The notes below the pieces were generated by a model. The model did no database searches. It was not told the origin of the DNA and saw nothing but the letters and a program-made list of their open reading frames with translations. Source: an uncultured Treponema sp. (GTDB taxonomy: Bacteria; Spirochaetota; Spirochaetia; Treponematales; Treponemataceae). Taken from it: a DNA stretch of 64,000 nt. Both the position numbers and the translations under genes were made by a program. The DNA lies in the NCBI GenBank assembly GCA_949299755.1, contig CASGBA010000006.1, forward strand, positions 124,001 through 188,000. Direction: 5' to 3'. Below are positions 1 through 8,090 of this stretch, one piece after another; position 1 is the first letter of the stretch, and the number at the start of each line of letters is the position of its first letter.

Positions 1-810
1 ATCCTTGCTGGTAAGGGCATGGAATTTATTCGGCGCAGTGATGAAGGATTTCCCGGTCAGGGAAGAAACGGCATCGGCAACTTTCTCCGCAAACCCTGCG
101 GGAGCATTCAAGCCGGTTCCTACGGCGGTGCCACCCAGGGCAAGCTGCTTTAATTCGGGAAGAACCTTTTTCAGCATTTCCACGTCTTTTTCCAGGGAAG
201 AACGCCATCCGCTTATTTCCTGGGAAAAGGTTATCGGAGTGGCATCCTGCAAATGGGTGCGGCCGCTTTTGACAACCCCCTCATGCTCTTTTTCCAGCCT
301 TTTGAATGTGGAAACAAGCGTATCCACAGCAGGAAGCACCTTGTCTTCTATTATAATGGTTGCCGCTATGTGCATTGCCGTAGGGAATGTGTCGTTGGAA
401 GACTGACTCATGTTAACATCATCATTGGGATGGAGCAGTTTTTTTCCGGCGATTTCATTTCCACGGTTGGCGATAACCTCATTGGCATTCATGTTCGACT
501 GGGTACCGCTTCCGGTCTGCCATACAACAAGTGGAAAATGCTCATTGAGGGAACCTGAAATAACCTCGTCACAGGCGGTGGAAATGGCATTGAGTTTCTC
601 AGCTGTCATTTTTTCAGGTTTAAGTGAATTATTGGCAATGGCTGCGGCCTTTTTCAAAATCCCGAAAGCATGGGTTATTTCCCGGGGCATGGTTTCAATA
701 CCTACGCCTATCCTGAAATTCTCATGGCTCCTTTCAGTCTGGGCCGCCCAGTATTTATCGGCAGGAACCTTAACCTCGCCCATGGAATCATGTTCAATTC
801 TATAATCCAT
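1..810 (-). CDS. fumC: Fumarate hydratase class II, C-terminus cut by window edge
   Basis: The 270 residues visible are the N-terminal part of a class II fumarase, which interconverts fumarate and malate in the cytosol; the family is usually about 460 residues, so the C-terminus lies beyond base 1. The motif GSGTQSNMNANEV at about residues 100-112 and SSNDTFPTAMH at about 136-146 are signatures of the fumarase/aspartase superfamily, and the N-terminal run with VPADKYWAAQTERS matches FumC rather than aspartase. The ATG at 810 has a TTGGAG ribosome site. It lies 28 bases after the lactate/malate dehydrogenase gene on the same strand, so the two are probably cotranscribed. The frame is open with no break to the edge. 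Confidence 0.93.
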   Translation of the reverse strand, partial: MDYRIEHDSMGEVKVPADKYWAAQTERSHENFRIGVGIETMPREITHAFGILKKAAAIANNSLKPEKMTAEKLNAISTACDEVISGSLNEHFPLVVWQTGSGTQSNMNANEVIANRGNEIAGKKLLHPNDDVNMSQSSNDTFPTAMHIAATIIIEDKVLPAVDTLVSTFKRLEKEHEGVVKSGRTHLQDATPITFSQEISGWRSSLEKDVEMLKKVLPELKQLALGGTAVGTGLNAPAGFAEKVADAVSSLTGKSFITAPNKFHALTSKD

Positions 811-838
811 AAAAATCTCCAATTCCTAAAACAGAATA

Positions 839-1789
839 TTAAAATTTAAGGTTGGAAATAACATCCTTCAAGGCCGCGGCACTTTTCTGAAGCTTCACTA
901 TTTCATCTTCTTCAAGGGGAGCGGAAATTTTTCCGTGAATACCGTTGCGGCCCACAATTGAAAGGGTGCTCAAACACACATCGTCAATACCGTATTCACC
1001 ACGCATCATGGCGGAAACAGTCATTGTGGTGTCCATGCCGCTGAAAATACACTTGCAGATATGGCAGACAGAAACCGCCACCGCATAAAAAGTGGCGCCC
1101 TTTCTTTGAATGATTTTACCGCCGGATTTGCGGATATAGGTTTCAACTTCTTCGTGCACAAGAGGGGGAAGGATTTTCCTGTCTTTTTCAGACAGACAGG
1201 CTCTGTATTCATCAATAGGTATATTTGAAACATTGGCAAGGGACCAGGGCACAAAGGAGCTGTCACCGTGTTCGCCGAATACATAAGCATGGACATTCTG
1301 CTGGCTGATGGAAAAATATTCCGAAAGCCTGGCTCTGAGACGCGCTGTATCAAGGATGGTACCGGAACCGATGACATGGCCATCAGGAAGACCCGCTGTT
1401 TTATAAAACTGGTAAGTCAGGATATCCACAGGATTGGCCACAATAAGATATATAGCGTTCGGAGCGAATTTCGTTATTTGGGGGATAATCTGACCGGTGA
1501 TGTTGACATTTGCCTGGGCAAGGTCCAGACGGGATTGCCCGGGTTTTCTCGCCAATCCGGAAGTCAAAATGACAATATTGGAGTCTTTCGCATCCTCATA
1601 ACTTCCCGCATAAATTGAACAGGGCGGACAAAAAGGAGTTCCCTGACGGATATCCAAAGCCTCGCCCAAGGATTTTTCGACATTAATGTCAATCATCACG
1701 ATTTCTGAAGCGGTCCCCTGTACTGCCATGGTATAAGCAATTGTGGAGCCTACACTTCCCGAACCTATGATAGTAACTTTGTTTCCCAT
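839..1789 (-). CDS. ldh: L-lactate dehydrogenase (LDH/MDH family)
   Basis: 316 residues, the usual length of NAD-dependent L-lactate/malate dehydrogenases, which reduce pyruvate to lactate or oxaloacetate to malate. The nucleotide-binding motif GSGSVGS is at residues 9-15, the acidic residue that binds the NAD ribose is at the end of strand 2 (MIDIN), the catalytic pair is Asp147 and His174 (in GEHGDSS), and Arg87 and Arg150 bind substrate. The C-terminal half has KGATFYA, as in lactate dehydrogenases. The residue that sets substrate choice in the mobile loop (ARKPGQSR) is Arg81, where the Bacillus enzyme has Gln and malate dehydrogenases have Arg; from memory some clostridial lactate dehydrogenases also have Arg. 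Overall similarity favours lactate, but the fumC neighbour fits malate. ATG has an AAGGGG ribosome site. Confidence 0.85.
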   Translation of the reverse strand: MGNKVTIIGSGSVGSTIAYTMAVQGTASEIVMIDINVEKSLGEALDIRQGTPFCPPCSIYAGSYEDAKDSNIVILTSGLARKPGQSRLDLAQANVNITGQIIPQITKFAPNAIYLIVANPVDILTYQFYKTAGLPDGHVIGSGTILDTARLRARLSEYFSISQQNVHAYVFGEHGDSSFVPWSLANVSNIPIDEYRACLSEKDRKILPPLVHEEVETYIRKSGGKIIQRKGATFYAVAVSVCHICKCIFSGMDTTMTVSAMMRGEYGIDDVCLSTLSIVGRNGIHGKISAPLEEDEIVKLQKSAAALKDVISNLKF

Positions 1790-2125
1790 GTTCTTACCCC
1801 TTGTATAAAAATCTTTATATTAATGAACCATGCGTTATACTACACTTTTTTGCAGCCTTAGGGAAGTATTCTATACAAATTTATTGATAAAATTTTATTT
1901 ATTATTGTTTTTGAATCATGTTTATCAAAATTTTCATAGAATATCCCTAGTAAATTTTGTACTATCAAATCCGCATTAAATCAAGCTGAAAATACAATAA
2001 CCTGGCAATATTTCTCCGCCAATATAAAAGGAAATCCGCCGTTAAACAAACTTTTTATAATTTTACTTGCTTTTCCTGCCCCATATATTAAAATTCAAGG
2101 AGATTTTACTAGGGGGCAAGGGGAA
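1790..2125. other. AT-rich intergenic region between ldh and the lipocalin gene
   Basis: These 336 bases hold no credible gene. The ldh promoter must lie in the left part. An imperfect inverted repeat of about 35 bases per arm spans roughly 1858-1951: each arm has TAGGGA, then TATTCTAT and TGATAAA, in mirrored order around an AT-rich spacer. It could be a regulator site or a cruciform-forming element; I cannot assign it. The right part (about 2090-2125) carries the purine-rich leader of the lipocalin gene. Confidence 0.5.
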
Positions 2126-2659
2126 ATGGGGAAAACCTGTAAAAACGCACTGACAGTGGCAGCCCTGCTGTCGGCGGTATTGTTTTTCGCCGGATGTGCA
2201 GGGAAACCTGAAAATCTTATACCTGTGGAGAACTTTGACATAAATAAATATGCCGGAACCTGGTATGAAATCGCCCGGTTTGACTTCTTTTTTGAAAAAA
2301 ACGTGAATAAGGTGACGGCGGAATACACACTCAATGATGACGGTACAGTAAAGGTTATCAACAGGGGATATAATTATAAAAAGGGAAAATTCCAGCAAGC
2401 GGAGGGGAAAGCCCGTTTCAGGGATGAAAAAACAAGGGGCGCACTGGAAGTGTCCTTTTTCGGTCCCTTTTACGGTGATTACAACGTTATCGCCATAGAT
2501 TCGGAATATACCTATGCCCTGGTTGCAGGCAGCTCATACAAATACTTGTGGATACTGTCCCGGACTCCATCGGTTCCTGACAATATCAGGGCGGAATACA
2601 CGGCCCTGGCCGAATCCCTTGGTTTCAATGTGAAAAAACTCGTATGGACGGAACATTGA
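2126..2659 (+). CDS. blc: Blc-type lipocalin lipoprotein
   Basis: 177 residues with a short basic N-terminus, a hydrophobic segment and a lipobox ending at Cys24 (FFAGC), so it is probably lipidated and held in a membrane facing the periplasm or outside. The lipocalin signature GTWYEIARFDFFFEKN starts at about residue 45 and is close to the bacterial Blc/apolipoprotein D group; VTAEYTLNDDGTVKVIN and the C-terminal YLWILSRTP strand fit the same eight-stranded barrel. Members bind lipids or other small hydrophobic ligands and are linked to membrane stress; the ligand here cannot be read from sequence. The next gene on the strand is creD, also an envelope-stress gene, 132 bases on, with a hairpin between them. 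Confidence 0.88.
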   Translation: MGKTCKNALTVAALLSAVLFFAGCAGKPENLIPVENFDINKYAGTWYEIARFDFFFEKNVNKVTAEYTLNDDGTVKVINRGYNYKKGKFQQAEGKARFRDEKTRGALEVSFFGPFYGDYNVIAIDSEYTYALVAGSSYKYLWILSRTPSVPDNIRAEYTALAESLGFNVKKLVWTEH

Positions 2660-2729
2660 CGGCGGAATCCCGGGAAAGGGGATATGTTACTTTTCCCCCT
2701 TTCGTTTATTTTAGGTTTGGCAACTATCC

Positions 2730-2756
2730 GGCATACCTTAAAACAACAGGTATGCC
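2730..2756 (+). terminator. Hairpin between lipocalin gene and creD
   Basis: A perfect 9-base stem (GGCATACCT and AGGTATGCC) with a 9-base loop lies 71 bases after the lipocalin stop and 36 bases before the creD start. It is followed by TTTGCCATTTTT, which is T-rich but not a clean T-run. It could be a weak terminator for the lipocalin gene or a leader structure of creD. Confidence 0.5.
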
Positions 2757-2791
2757 TTTGCCATTTTTAACAGGTAACCAAGGTTATTACA

Positions 2792-4162
2792 ATGGAAAAA
2801 GGAAAATTGTCCCAGACTGTGGGAAAAATCGGTGTAAAGCCGTTTATCATCCTCGTTCTTGTGCTGCTGTTTTTAATCCCCCTTTCGATGATACAGTCAT
2901 TGATACGTGACCGGGAACATTACCAGGCGGAGGCTGTCCGCTCCATCCTTCAGCCGAAAGGAGGAGCACCTGAGCTGGAGGGTTTTCTGGTTGCGCTGCC
3001 CTATGAGCACGTTGCGGAGACAAAACTGGTTGACGGTTCCGTTTCCCGGACAACGGAAATACGGTACATTCTTGCGGTTCCGGAAACCTGGAACTTTTCC
3101 GCGGATGTCCGGCCGGAATACCTGACCCGGGGAATCTTTGAGGTTCCGGTGTTCTCCTGTGACACGGTTTCTTCGGGAAATTTCGGGCAGATGCAGGTTT
3201 CCCATTTTAAAATAGATGAATCCCGGATCCTGTGGGACGAAGCCCTGTTTCTGATGGGCATCTACAATAAGAAAACTTTTACCGCCCTGCCCGTTGTGGA
3301 AGTTAGCGGCGTAAAACTTGAGCAGTCCCTGATAGAACCGGATATATCACCCTTTTCCAACACCGAGTTTTACCGGCTCCCGGCGGATGCCGTCAAAGAG
3401 GGTTTCAGTTTTACGGTCAATGCATCCATTCAGGGTGGGCAGTCCCTTTCCCTGCAGCCCCTGGCCGGGGACAACTGTTTTTCCGTCACCTCTGACTGGC
3501 CGTCCCCCGGTTTTACCGGAGGCTGGCTGCCGGTAAACCGGGAAATTTCCGCCAACGGCTTTTCAGCGGAATGGAACATTGCCGGTCTTTCCACTTCTTA
3601 TCCCAAAACATGGATTGTGTCGCCGTATTCTGAGCCGGCAACCCGTTCCGCTACGGAATCAGTAACGGTGGAATTCATCACCCCGGTGGATAACTACCAG
3701 AAGACTATGCGCAGCGTAAAATACGCCGTGCTGTTTCTGCTTATTCCTTTCCTGGCGATTTTTATCTTTGAAATTTTTACCCGGACGAGGATTCATCCGG
3801 TACAATACTGCCTCATCGGGCTGGCTGACGTACTCTTTTACCTTCTGCTCCTGGCCATATCCGAGCACCTGCCTTTCACACTGACGTACTGGATAAGCGC
3901 GGCGGCGGTGTGTCTGACAACCCTAGGCTATGCGGCGGCAATCTTCCACCGTCTGAAGTGGGGCGCGCTGTTTGCGGCTGTCCAGGGGATTTCCTACATA
4001 TTCCTGTACGGTACCCTGCAGGCTGAAGATTATGCGCTGCTCATCGGAACGCTGGGGCTGTTTTTTGTGGTGGTGCTGCTGATGGTATTGACCCGGCGGG
4101 TTGACTGGTACTCGGTGGTTACCGGAAGCGGAAACAGGGGAAACGGTAATCCCCAAATATAA
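2792..4162 (+). CDS. creD: CreD-family inner membrane protein
   Basis: 456 residues, the usual CreD length. One membrane segment at about 17-38 (ending IPLSMIQSLIRDR, the family's N-terminal hallmark) is followed by a large extracytoplasmic beta-rich domain up to about 305, then about five further membrane segments. The C-terminal half carries HPVQYCLIGLADVLFYLLLL, and later EDYALLIGTLGLF and the terminal LTRRVDWYS, all typical of CreD. In E. coli CreD is controlled by CreBC and affects envelope integrity and colicin resistance; its biochemical role is unknown. No creBC is visible here. The ATG lies inside a purine-rich stretch with no strong ribosome site. Confidence 0.9.
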   Translation: MEKGKLSQTVGKIGVKPFIILVLVLLFLIPLSMIQSLIRDREHYQAEAVRSILQPKGGAPELEGFLVALPYEHVAETKLVDGSVSRTTEIRYILAVPETWNFSADVRPEYLTRGIFEVPVFSCDTVSSGNFGQMQVSHFKIDESRILWDEALFLMGIYNKKTFTALPVVEVSGVKLEQSLIEPDISPFSNTEFYRLPADAVKEGFSFTVNASIQGGQSLSLQPLAGDNCFSVTSDWPSPGFTGGWLPVNREISANGFSAEWNIAGLSTSYPKTWIVSPYSEPATRSATESVTVEFITPVDNYQKTMRSVKYAVLFLLIPFLAIFIFEIFTRTRIHPVQYCLIGLADVLFYLLLLAISEHLPFTLTYWISAAAVCLTTLGYAAAIFHRLKWGALFAAVQGISYIFLYGTLQAEDYALLIGTLGLFFVVVLLMVLTRRVDWYSVVTGSGNRGNGNPQI

Positions 4163-4215
4163 CCTGGATAAAACCGGGGACAACCTTCCAGAACTTCCGG
4201 ATTGACCCCGGCCGG

Positions 4216-6261
4216 CTATAACCCAAGGGCACAGGCAAGATTATAGACAGTATATGCGGCAACCCAAGCAGTAGCGGTCTGGAACATCATGGCGGCAACT
4301 GCATTCCGCCTGCCGATTTCCCTTCTGGTGACAGCCATGGCAGCCACACAGGGCATGTACAAAAGGACAAACACCAGAAGAGCCAGAGCCGCCGACGGTG
4401 AAAGGAAATACCCGAGGGCTGACTGTAAATCCAAGCCGGTACCGGTACCGAGAAGGACAGCCAGCGTACTGACAACAGCTTCCTTCGCCGTCAAACCTGT
4501 AATAAGGGCTGTTGAAATCCGCCAGTCACCAAATCCCAGCGGCTTAAATACAGGGGCAAGGAAGGAACCCACAGAAGCCAGCATACTCTTATCCGGACTG
4601 GAGACAACATTCAAACGCACATCAAGGGTTGTAAGGAACCATATCACAATTGACGCTGCGCATATGATTGTAAATGCCCTGGTTAAAAAATCTTTGGCTT
4701 TTTCACTGATATTCAAAGCCATGCTTGTAAGCGAAGGGAGCCGGTAAGCCGGCAACTCCAGCACGAAAGGAACAGGTTTTCCCCGGAAAATAGTGTTACG
4801 GAGCAACAAGGCCGCAAGAACCGCCACCACCATGCCTCCGATGTAAAGGGCTATCATAACAATGGTGGCGTGCTCCGGAAAAAATGTTGATGTGAACAAG
4901 GCGTACACAGGAAGCTTGGCGCTGCAAGACATGAATGGGAGTATGAAAACCGTAAGCTTTTTATCCCGGCGGCTTGATAAAGTCCTGGTGGCCATAATCG
5001 CAGGAACGGAACACCCGAATCCTATAAGCATGGGCACAAAGGATTTACCGGAAAGGCCTATACGGCGCAGCAAGGTATCCATGACGAAAGCGACCCGGGC
5101 CATGTATCCTGAATCCTCCAACAAGGCAAGGAAGAAAAATAAAACTAAAATCGTCGGCATAAAAGAAAGCACACTCCCCACTCCCGCAAAAATACCATTA
5201 ATAATAAGGGAGTGGAAAAGGGGATTTAATCCGTAAGAAGAAAGACCTTTGTCAACAACAGCGGTAATCCAGTCTATCGCCTGGGAAAGCCATCCGCTTA
5301 AAGCGGAACCGATAAGACCGAAGGTCAAATAAAACACCATGGCCATAATTCCCAGAAAAATCGGAATTGCGAAAAAGCGGTGGGTTAATATATTGTCTAT
5401 TTTAACAGAGCGTATCTGTTCCTTTGTTTCACCATGACGATGCACCGTATCTTTTGTCACCCGCGCGATATATGCGTAACGCATATCAGCGAGGGCGGCT
5501 TCCCGGTCAGTGTCCAACGCATTTTCCATTTCTGTAACAATGTGCCCGAGAATATCCTTTTCATTTTCATTCAACCGGAGAAGGCGCAAAATGGGCTCAT
5601 CGCCTTCGACCAATTTCGTCGCGGCGAAACGGAGTGGGAGATTCGCAGCAGCGGCATGGTCATCTATCAAGTGGGCGATGGAATGGATGGCCTGGTGTAC
5701 AGGGCCTTCACAAAAGTCAAGTTTTTCAGGTTTCTTTTTATTAATGGCGGCAAAGGCCACCCTCTGGGCGAGTTCAGAAACACCTTCCCCTTTACTGGCA
5801 GAAATAGGAACAACATCAATTTTAAGTTCCTGTTCCAAGGCCCGGACATCTATTGAATTCCCCGCATTGCGGACTTCATCCATCATGTTTAAAGCCACAA
5901 CCATGGGAATCTGCATTTCCATTAACTGCAAGGTTAAATATAAATTCCGTTCAATATTGGTGGCGTCAAGAATATTGATTACAGCATCGGGATGACCTGT
6001 TGTCAGAAAATCCCTTGTCACAATTTCTTCCGATGTGTACGGAGAAAGGGAGTAAATCCCTGGGAGATCCACAAGTTCCGCCGCAATGGATAAACCGGAA
6101 AAATCATCGCCCTTGAAAAAATCAGGTTTTATGAAGCCAGTCTTACCTTCAACAGTAACGCCCGGGAAATTCCCCACATGTTGGTTACTGCCGGTAAGTT
6201 GGTTGAACAATGTTGTTTTTCCGCAGTTTTGGTTACCTATTAGTCCTATACGTATATTCAT
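4216..6261 (-). CDS. feoB: Ferrous iron transporter FeoB
   Basis: 681 residues from the ATG at 6261; a start seven codons upstream is possible but would lie deep in feoA. FeoB imports Fe2+ across the inner membrane. The N-terminal GTPase domain has G1 GNQNCGKTT at residues 9-17, G3 DLPGIYSL and G4 NMMD, followed by a helical spacer and two Gate/core membrane regions. The second half has FGCSVPAIMATRTLSSRRD and FMSCSAKLPVYALF, the conserved Cys-containing permease motifs, and ends with VAAMAVTRREIG. The start codon overlaps the feoA stop as ATGA, so the pair is translationally coupled. Confidence 0.96.
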   Translation of the reverse strand: MNIRIGLIGNQNCGKTTLFNQLTGSNQHVGNFPGVTVEGKTGFIKPDFFKGDDFSGLSIAAELVDLPGIYSLSPYTSEEIVTRDFLTTGHPDAVINILDATNIERNLYLTLQLMEMQIPMVVALNMMDEVRNAGNSIDVRALEQELKIDVVPISASKGEGVSELAQRVAFAAINKKKPEKLDFCEGPVHQAIHSIAHLIDDHAAAANLPLRFAATKLVEGDEPILRLLRLNENEKDILGHIVTEMENALDTDREAALADMRYAYIARVTKDTVHRHGETKEQIRSVKIDNILTHRFFAIPIFLGIMAMVFYLTFGLIGSALSGWLSQAIDWITAVVDKGLSSYGLNPLFHSLIINGIFAGVGSVLSFMPTILVLFFFLALLEDSGYMARVAFVMDTLLRRIGLSGKSFVPMLIGFGCSVPAIMATRTLSSRRDKKLTVFILPFMSCSAKLPVYALFTSTFFPEHATIVMIALYIGGMVVAVLAALLLRNTIFRGKPVPFVLELPAYRLPSLTSMALNISEKAKDFLTRAFTIICAASIVIWFLTTLDVRLNVVSSPDKSMLASVGSFLAPVFKPLGFGDWRISTALITGLTAKEAVVSTLAVLLGTGTGLDLQSALGYFLSPSAALALLVFVLLYMPCVAAMAVTRREIGRRNAVAAMMFQTATAWVAAYTVYNLACALGL

Positions 6262-6551
6262 GAATTTATCCCGCCGGAACATTTATTGCAACAGGAGCAG
6301 GTTTTTTGTTCCGGTAACCCATCCGGACCGCATTCTTCAATTTCAATTTGCTCTGCATCTGACAAACGGATTGTCAGCTCGTAACCACGCAGGGACAATT
6401 CGATGGGATCCCCGAGAGGCGCTGTTTTACGGACATATACAACGGTTTTCGGAGTTAAACCCATATCAAGGAGATGACGCCGCAATGCTCCTTCCCCGCC
6501 TATTTTCGTAATGACTCCGGTTTTTCCCGGTTTAAGAAGAGATAAATTCAT
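6258..6551 (-). CDS. feoA: FeoA SH3-like protein with a cysteine-rich tail
   Basis: 97 residues. The first 75 are the SH3-like FeoA domain (GEGALRRHLLDMGLTP and PIELSLRGYELTIRLSDAE), which binds the cytoplasmic part of FeoB and is needed for iron uptake. Unusually for FeoA, it ends in a tail with five cysteines clustered as CGPDG and CSCCNKCSGG, a metal-binding type of pattern that resembles the short FeoC or Cys-rich tails seen on some Feo proteins. It is the first gene of feoAB, and a candidate iron-responsive operator lies 22-40 bases upstream of the start. Confidence 0.92.
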   Translation of the reverse strand: MNLSLLKPGKTGVITKIGGEGALRRHLLDMGLTPKTVVYVRKTAPLGDPIELSLRGYELTIRLSDAEQIEIEECGPDGLPEQKTCSCCNKCSGGINS

Positions 6552-6573
6552 ATATGTTCCCCAAGAGTTACTG

Positions 6574-6592
6574 GATATAATAACGTATTATC
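6574..6592 (-). promoter_or_regulatory. Candidate iron or metal regulator site upstream of feoAB
   Basis: A 19-base partly palindromic element beginning GATA and ending TATC, with ATAATA and TATTAT arms around ACG, sits just upstream of feoA. By eye it agrees with about 11 of 19 positions of the classical Fur box; a DtxR/TroR-type regulator is also possible. The match is only partial. Confidence 0.35.
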
Positions 6593-6699
6593 GGTGTTTT
6601 GTCTCTATGGTATCCCATATAAAATTCCAGACAAACCACAGGACTTTTCAGAAAAAAGAACAAATGTTATGATGAATACAAGGGAGTGACAACTTTTTT

Positions 6700-7881
6700 A
6701 TGGATAATTTTGTTTTTTATAGCCCGACACGTTTTATTTTCGGGAAAAAAGAAGAATTAAACACAGGAACATATGTAAAACAATTTGAAGGGAAACGGGT
6801 TCTTATCCATTTCGGCGGAGGTTCCGCGGAACGAAGTGGACTTCTTCAGCGTATACGCGACAGTTTAAGCGGACAGAAAATATCTTTCGTTGAATTAGGA
6901 GGAGTTCAGCCGAATCCAAGGAGTTCCCTTGTTTATTCTGGAATTGAATTGTGCAGGAAGGAGCAAATTGATTTTATACTTGCTGTTGGAGGAGGAAGTG
7001 TAATTGACTCTGCAAAGGCAATTGCCATGGGAACCGTCTACAACGGCGACTTCCGGGATTTCTTTGAGGGAAAGGCGAAACTAACCAAGGCCCTTCCGCT
7101 GGGTGTAATCCCCACAATTGCGGCCGCCGGCAGTGAAGGTTCAGACAGATGTGTCATAACACACGAAGAAGGTATGTTGAAACGGGGTGCCGGAGGAGAA
7201 GCCATACGACCTAAATTCGCCATCATGAATCCAGAGCTAACCATGAGCCTTCCTCCATACCAGACAGCATCTGGGGCTGTGGATATTATGGCTCATGTGA
7301 TGGAACGGTATTTTTCAAACACGGAAGAAACTGAAGTGACTGACAGACTATGCGAAGCCATTTTATTAACTGTTGTCACCCAGCTACCGAAAGTAATGCG
7401 GAATCCTTCGGACTACGGGGCCAGGGCAAACTTAATGTGGGCCGGCATGATTGCGCACAACAACAGCTGCGGAATAGGACGGGAACAGGATTGGGCAAGC
7501 CATCATTTGGAACACGAGTTGTCTGCCTTGTATGACTGCGCCCATGGGGCAGGACTGGCAGTTATATTTCCGGCATGGATGGAATATGTTTTAAAACATC
7601 ACGCTCCAGACAGATTGGTTCAATTTGCCGTAAGAATTTTTGATTGCAAGATGAATTATGAAAATCCGGAAGAGACCGCCCTTGCGGGAATAAAGGCCCT
7701 GCGAAATTTCTGGAAAAATGCGGGAATGCCTCTCTCTTTTAAGGATCTGGGGGCAAAGGAAGCGGACATACCTGTCCTTCTCGATAAACTTGGCGTTGAC
7801 AGCCACGAAGAAGGTAAATATGTGCGTTTGGACAGAAAAGCTTGCGAGGAAATTTACAGGTTAGCCTGTATAAATCATTGA
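6700..7881 (+). CDS. Iron-containing alcohol dehydrogenase (YqhD/butanol dehydrogenase type)
   Basis: 393 residues, the normal length for group III metal-dependent alcohol dehydrogenases of the YqhD/BdhA branch, which reduce aldehydes to alcohols with NAD(P)H. The N-terminal nucleotide-binding part has HFGGGS and GGGSVIDSAKAIA (about 97-109). The four metal ligands fit as Asp195 and His199 (SGAVDIMAHV), His268 (DWASHHLEHEL) and His282 (CAHGAGL). It likely disposes of reducing power in fermentation. It is transcribed divergently from feoAB over a 148-base gap; the GGGAG ribosome site is about 12 bases from the ATG, slightly far. Confidence 0.93.
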   Translation: MDNFVFYSPTRFIFGKKEELNTGTYVKQFEGKRVLIHFGGGSAERSGLLQRIRDSLSGQKISFVELGGVQPNPRSSLVYSGIELCRKEQIDFILAVGGGSVIDSAKAIAMGTVYNGDFRDFFEGKAKLTKALPLGVIPTIAAAGSEGSDRCVITHEEGMLKRGAGGEAIRPKFAIMNPELTMSLPPYQTASGAVDIMAHVMERYFSNTEETEVTDRLCEAILLTVVTQLPKVMRNPSDYGARANLMWAGMIAHNNSCGIGREQDWASHHLEHELSALYDCAHGAGLAVIFPAWMEYVLKHHAPDRLVQFAVRIFDCKMNYENPEETALAGIKALRNFWKNAGMPLSFKDLGAKEADIPVLLDKLGVDSHEEGKYVRLDRKACEEIYRLACINH

Positions 7882-7974
7882 AATCAGTGTTTCAACAGAA
7901 ATAACAATCTATCATACAAAATATATTAACGCATCAATAAACAAATGGATTTCCAATAATCTTATTTTAAATTT

Positions 7975-8022
7975 GTTATATAATGTTATATTTTGTTATA
8001 AAAAAAATTATTCTGTTACAAT
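7975..8022 (+). promoter_or_regulatory. In-phase GTTATA repeats and candidate promoter for the GT4 gene
   Basis: GTTATA occurs three times at exact 10-base steps (7975, 7985, 7995). The third overlaps a candidate -35 box TTGTTA (7993-7998), with TACAAT as the -10 box (8017-8022) after an 18-base spacer. The repeats would lie on one face of the helix and could be a regulator site or a bent upstream element. The region is very AT-rich, so chance remains possible. Confidence 0.4.
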
Positions 8023-8090
8023 TTAAATTTTATTTGGTTATTGAATTAACCTGCAATGATTGATACATCAAATGGAGTGTGTTTTAACAA

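Noticed and set aside
2644-2910. 88-residue open frame across the lipocalin-creD gap
   Set aside because: Overlaps both genes, has no ribosome site and no known family.
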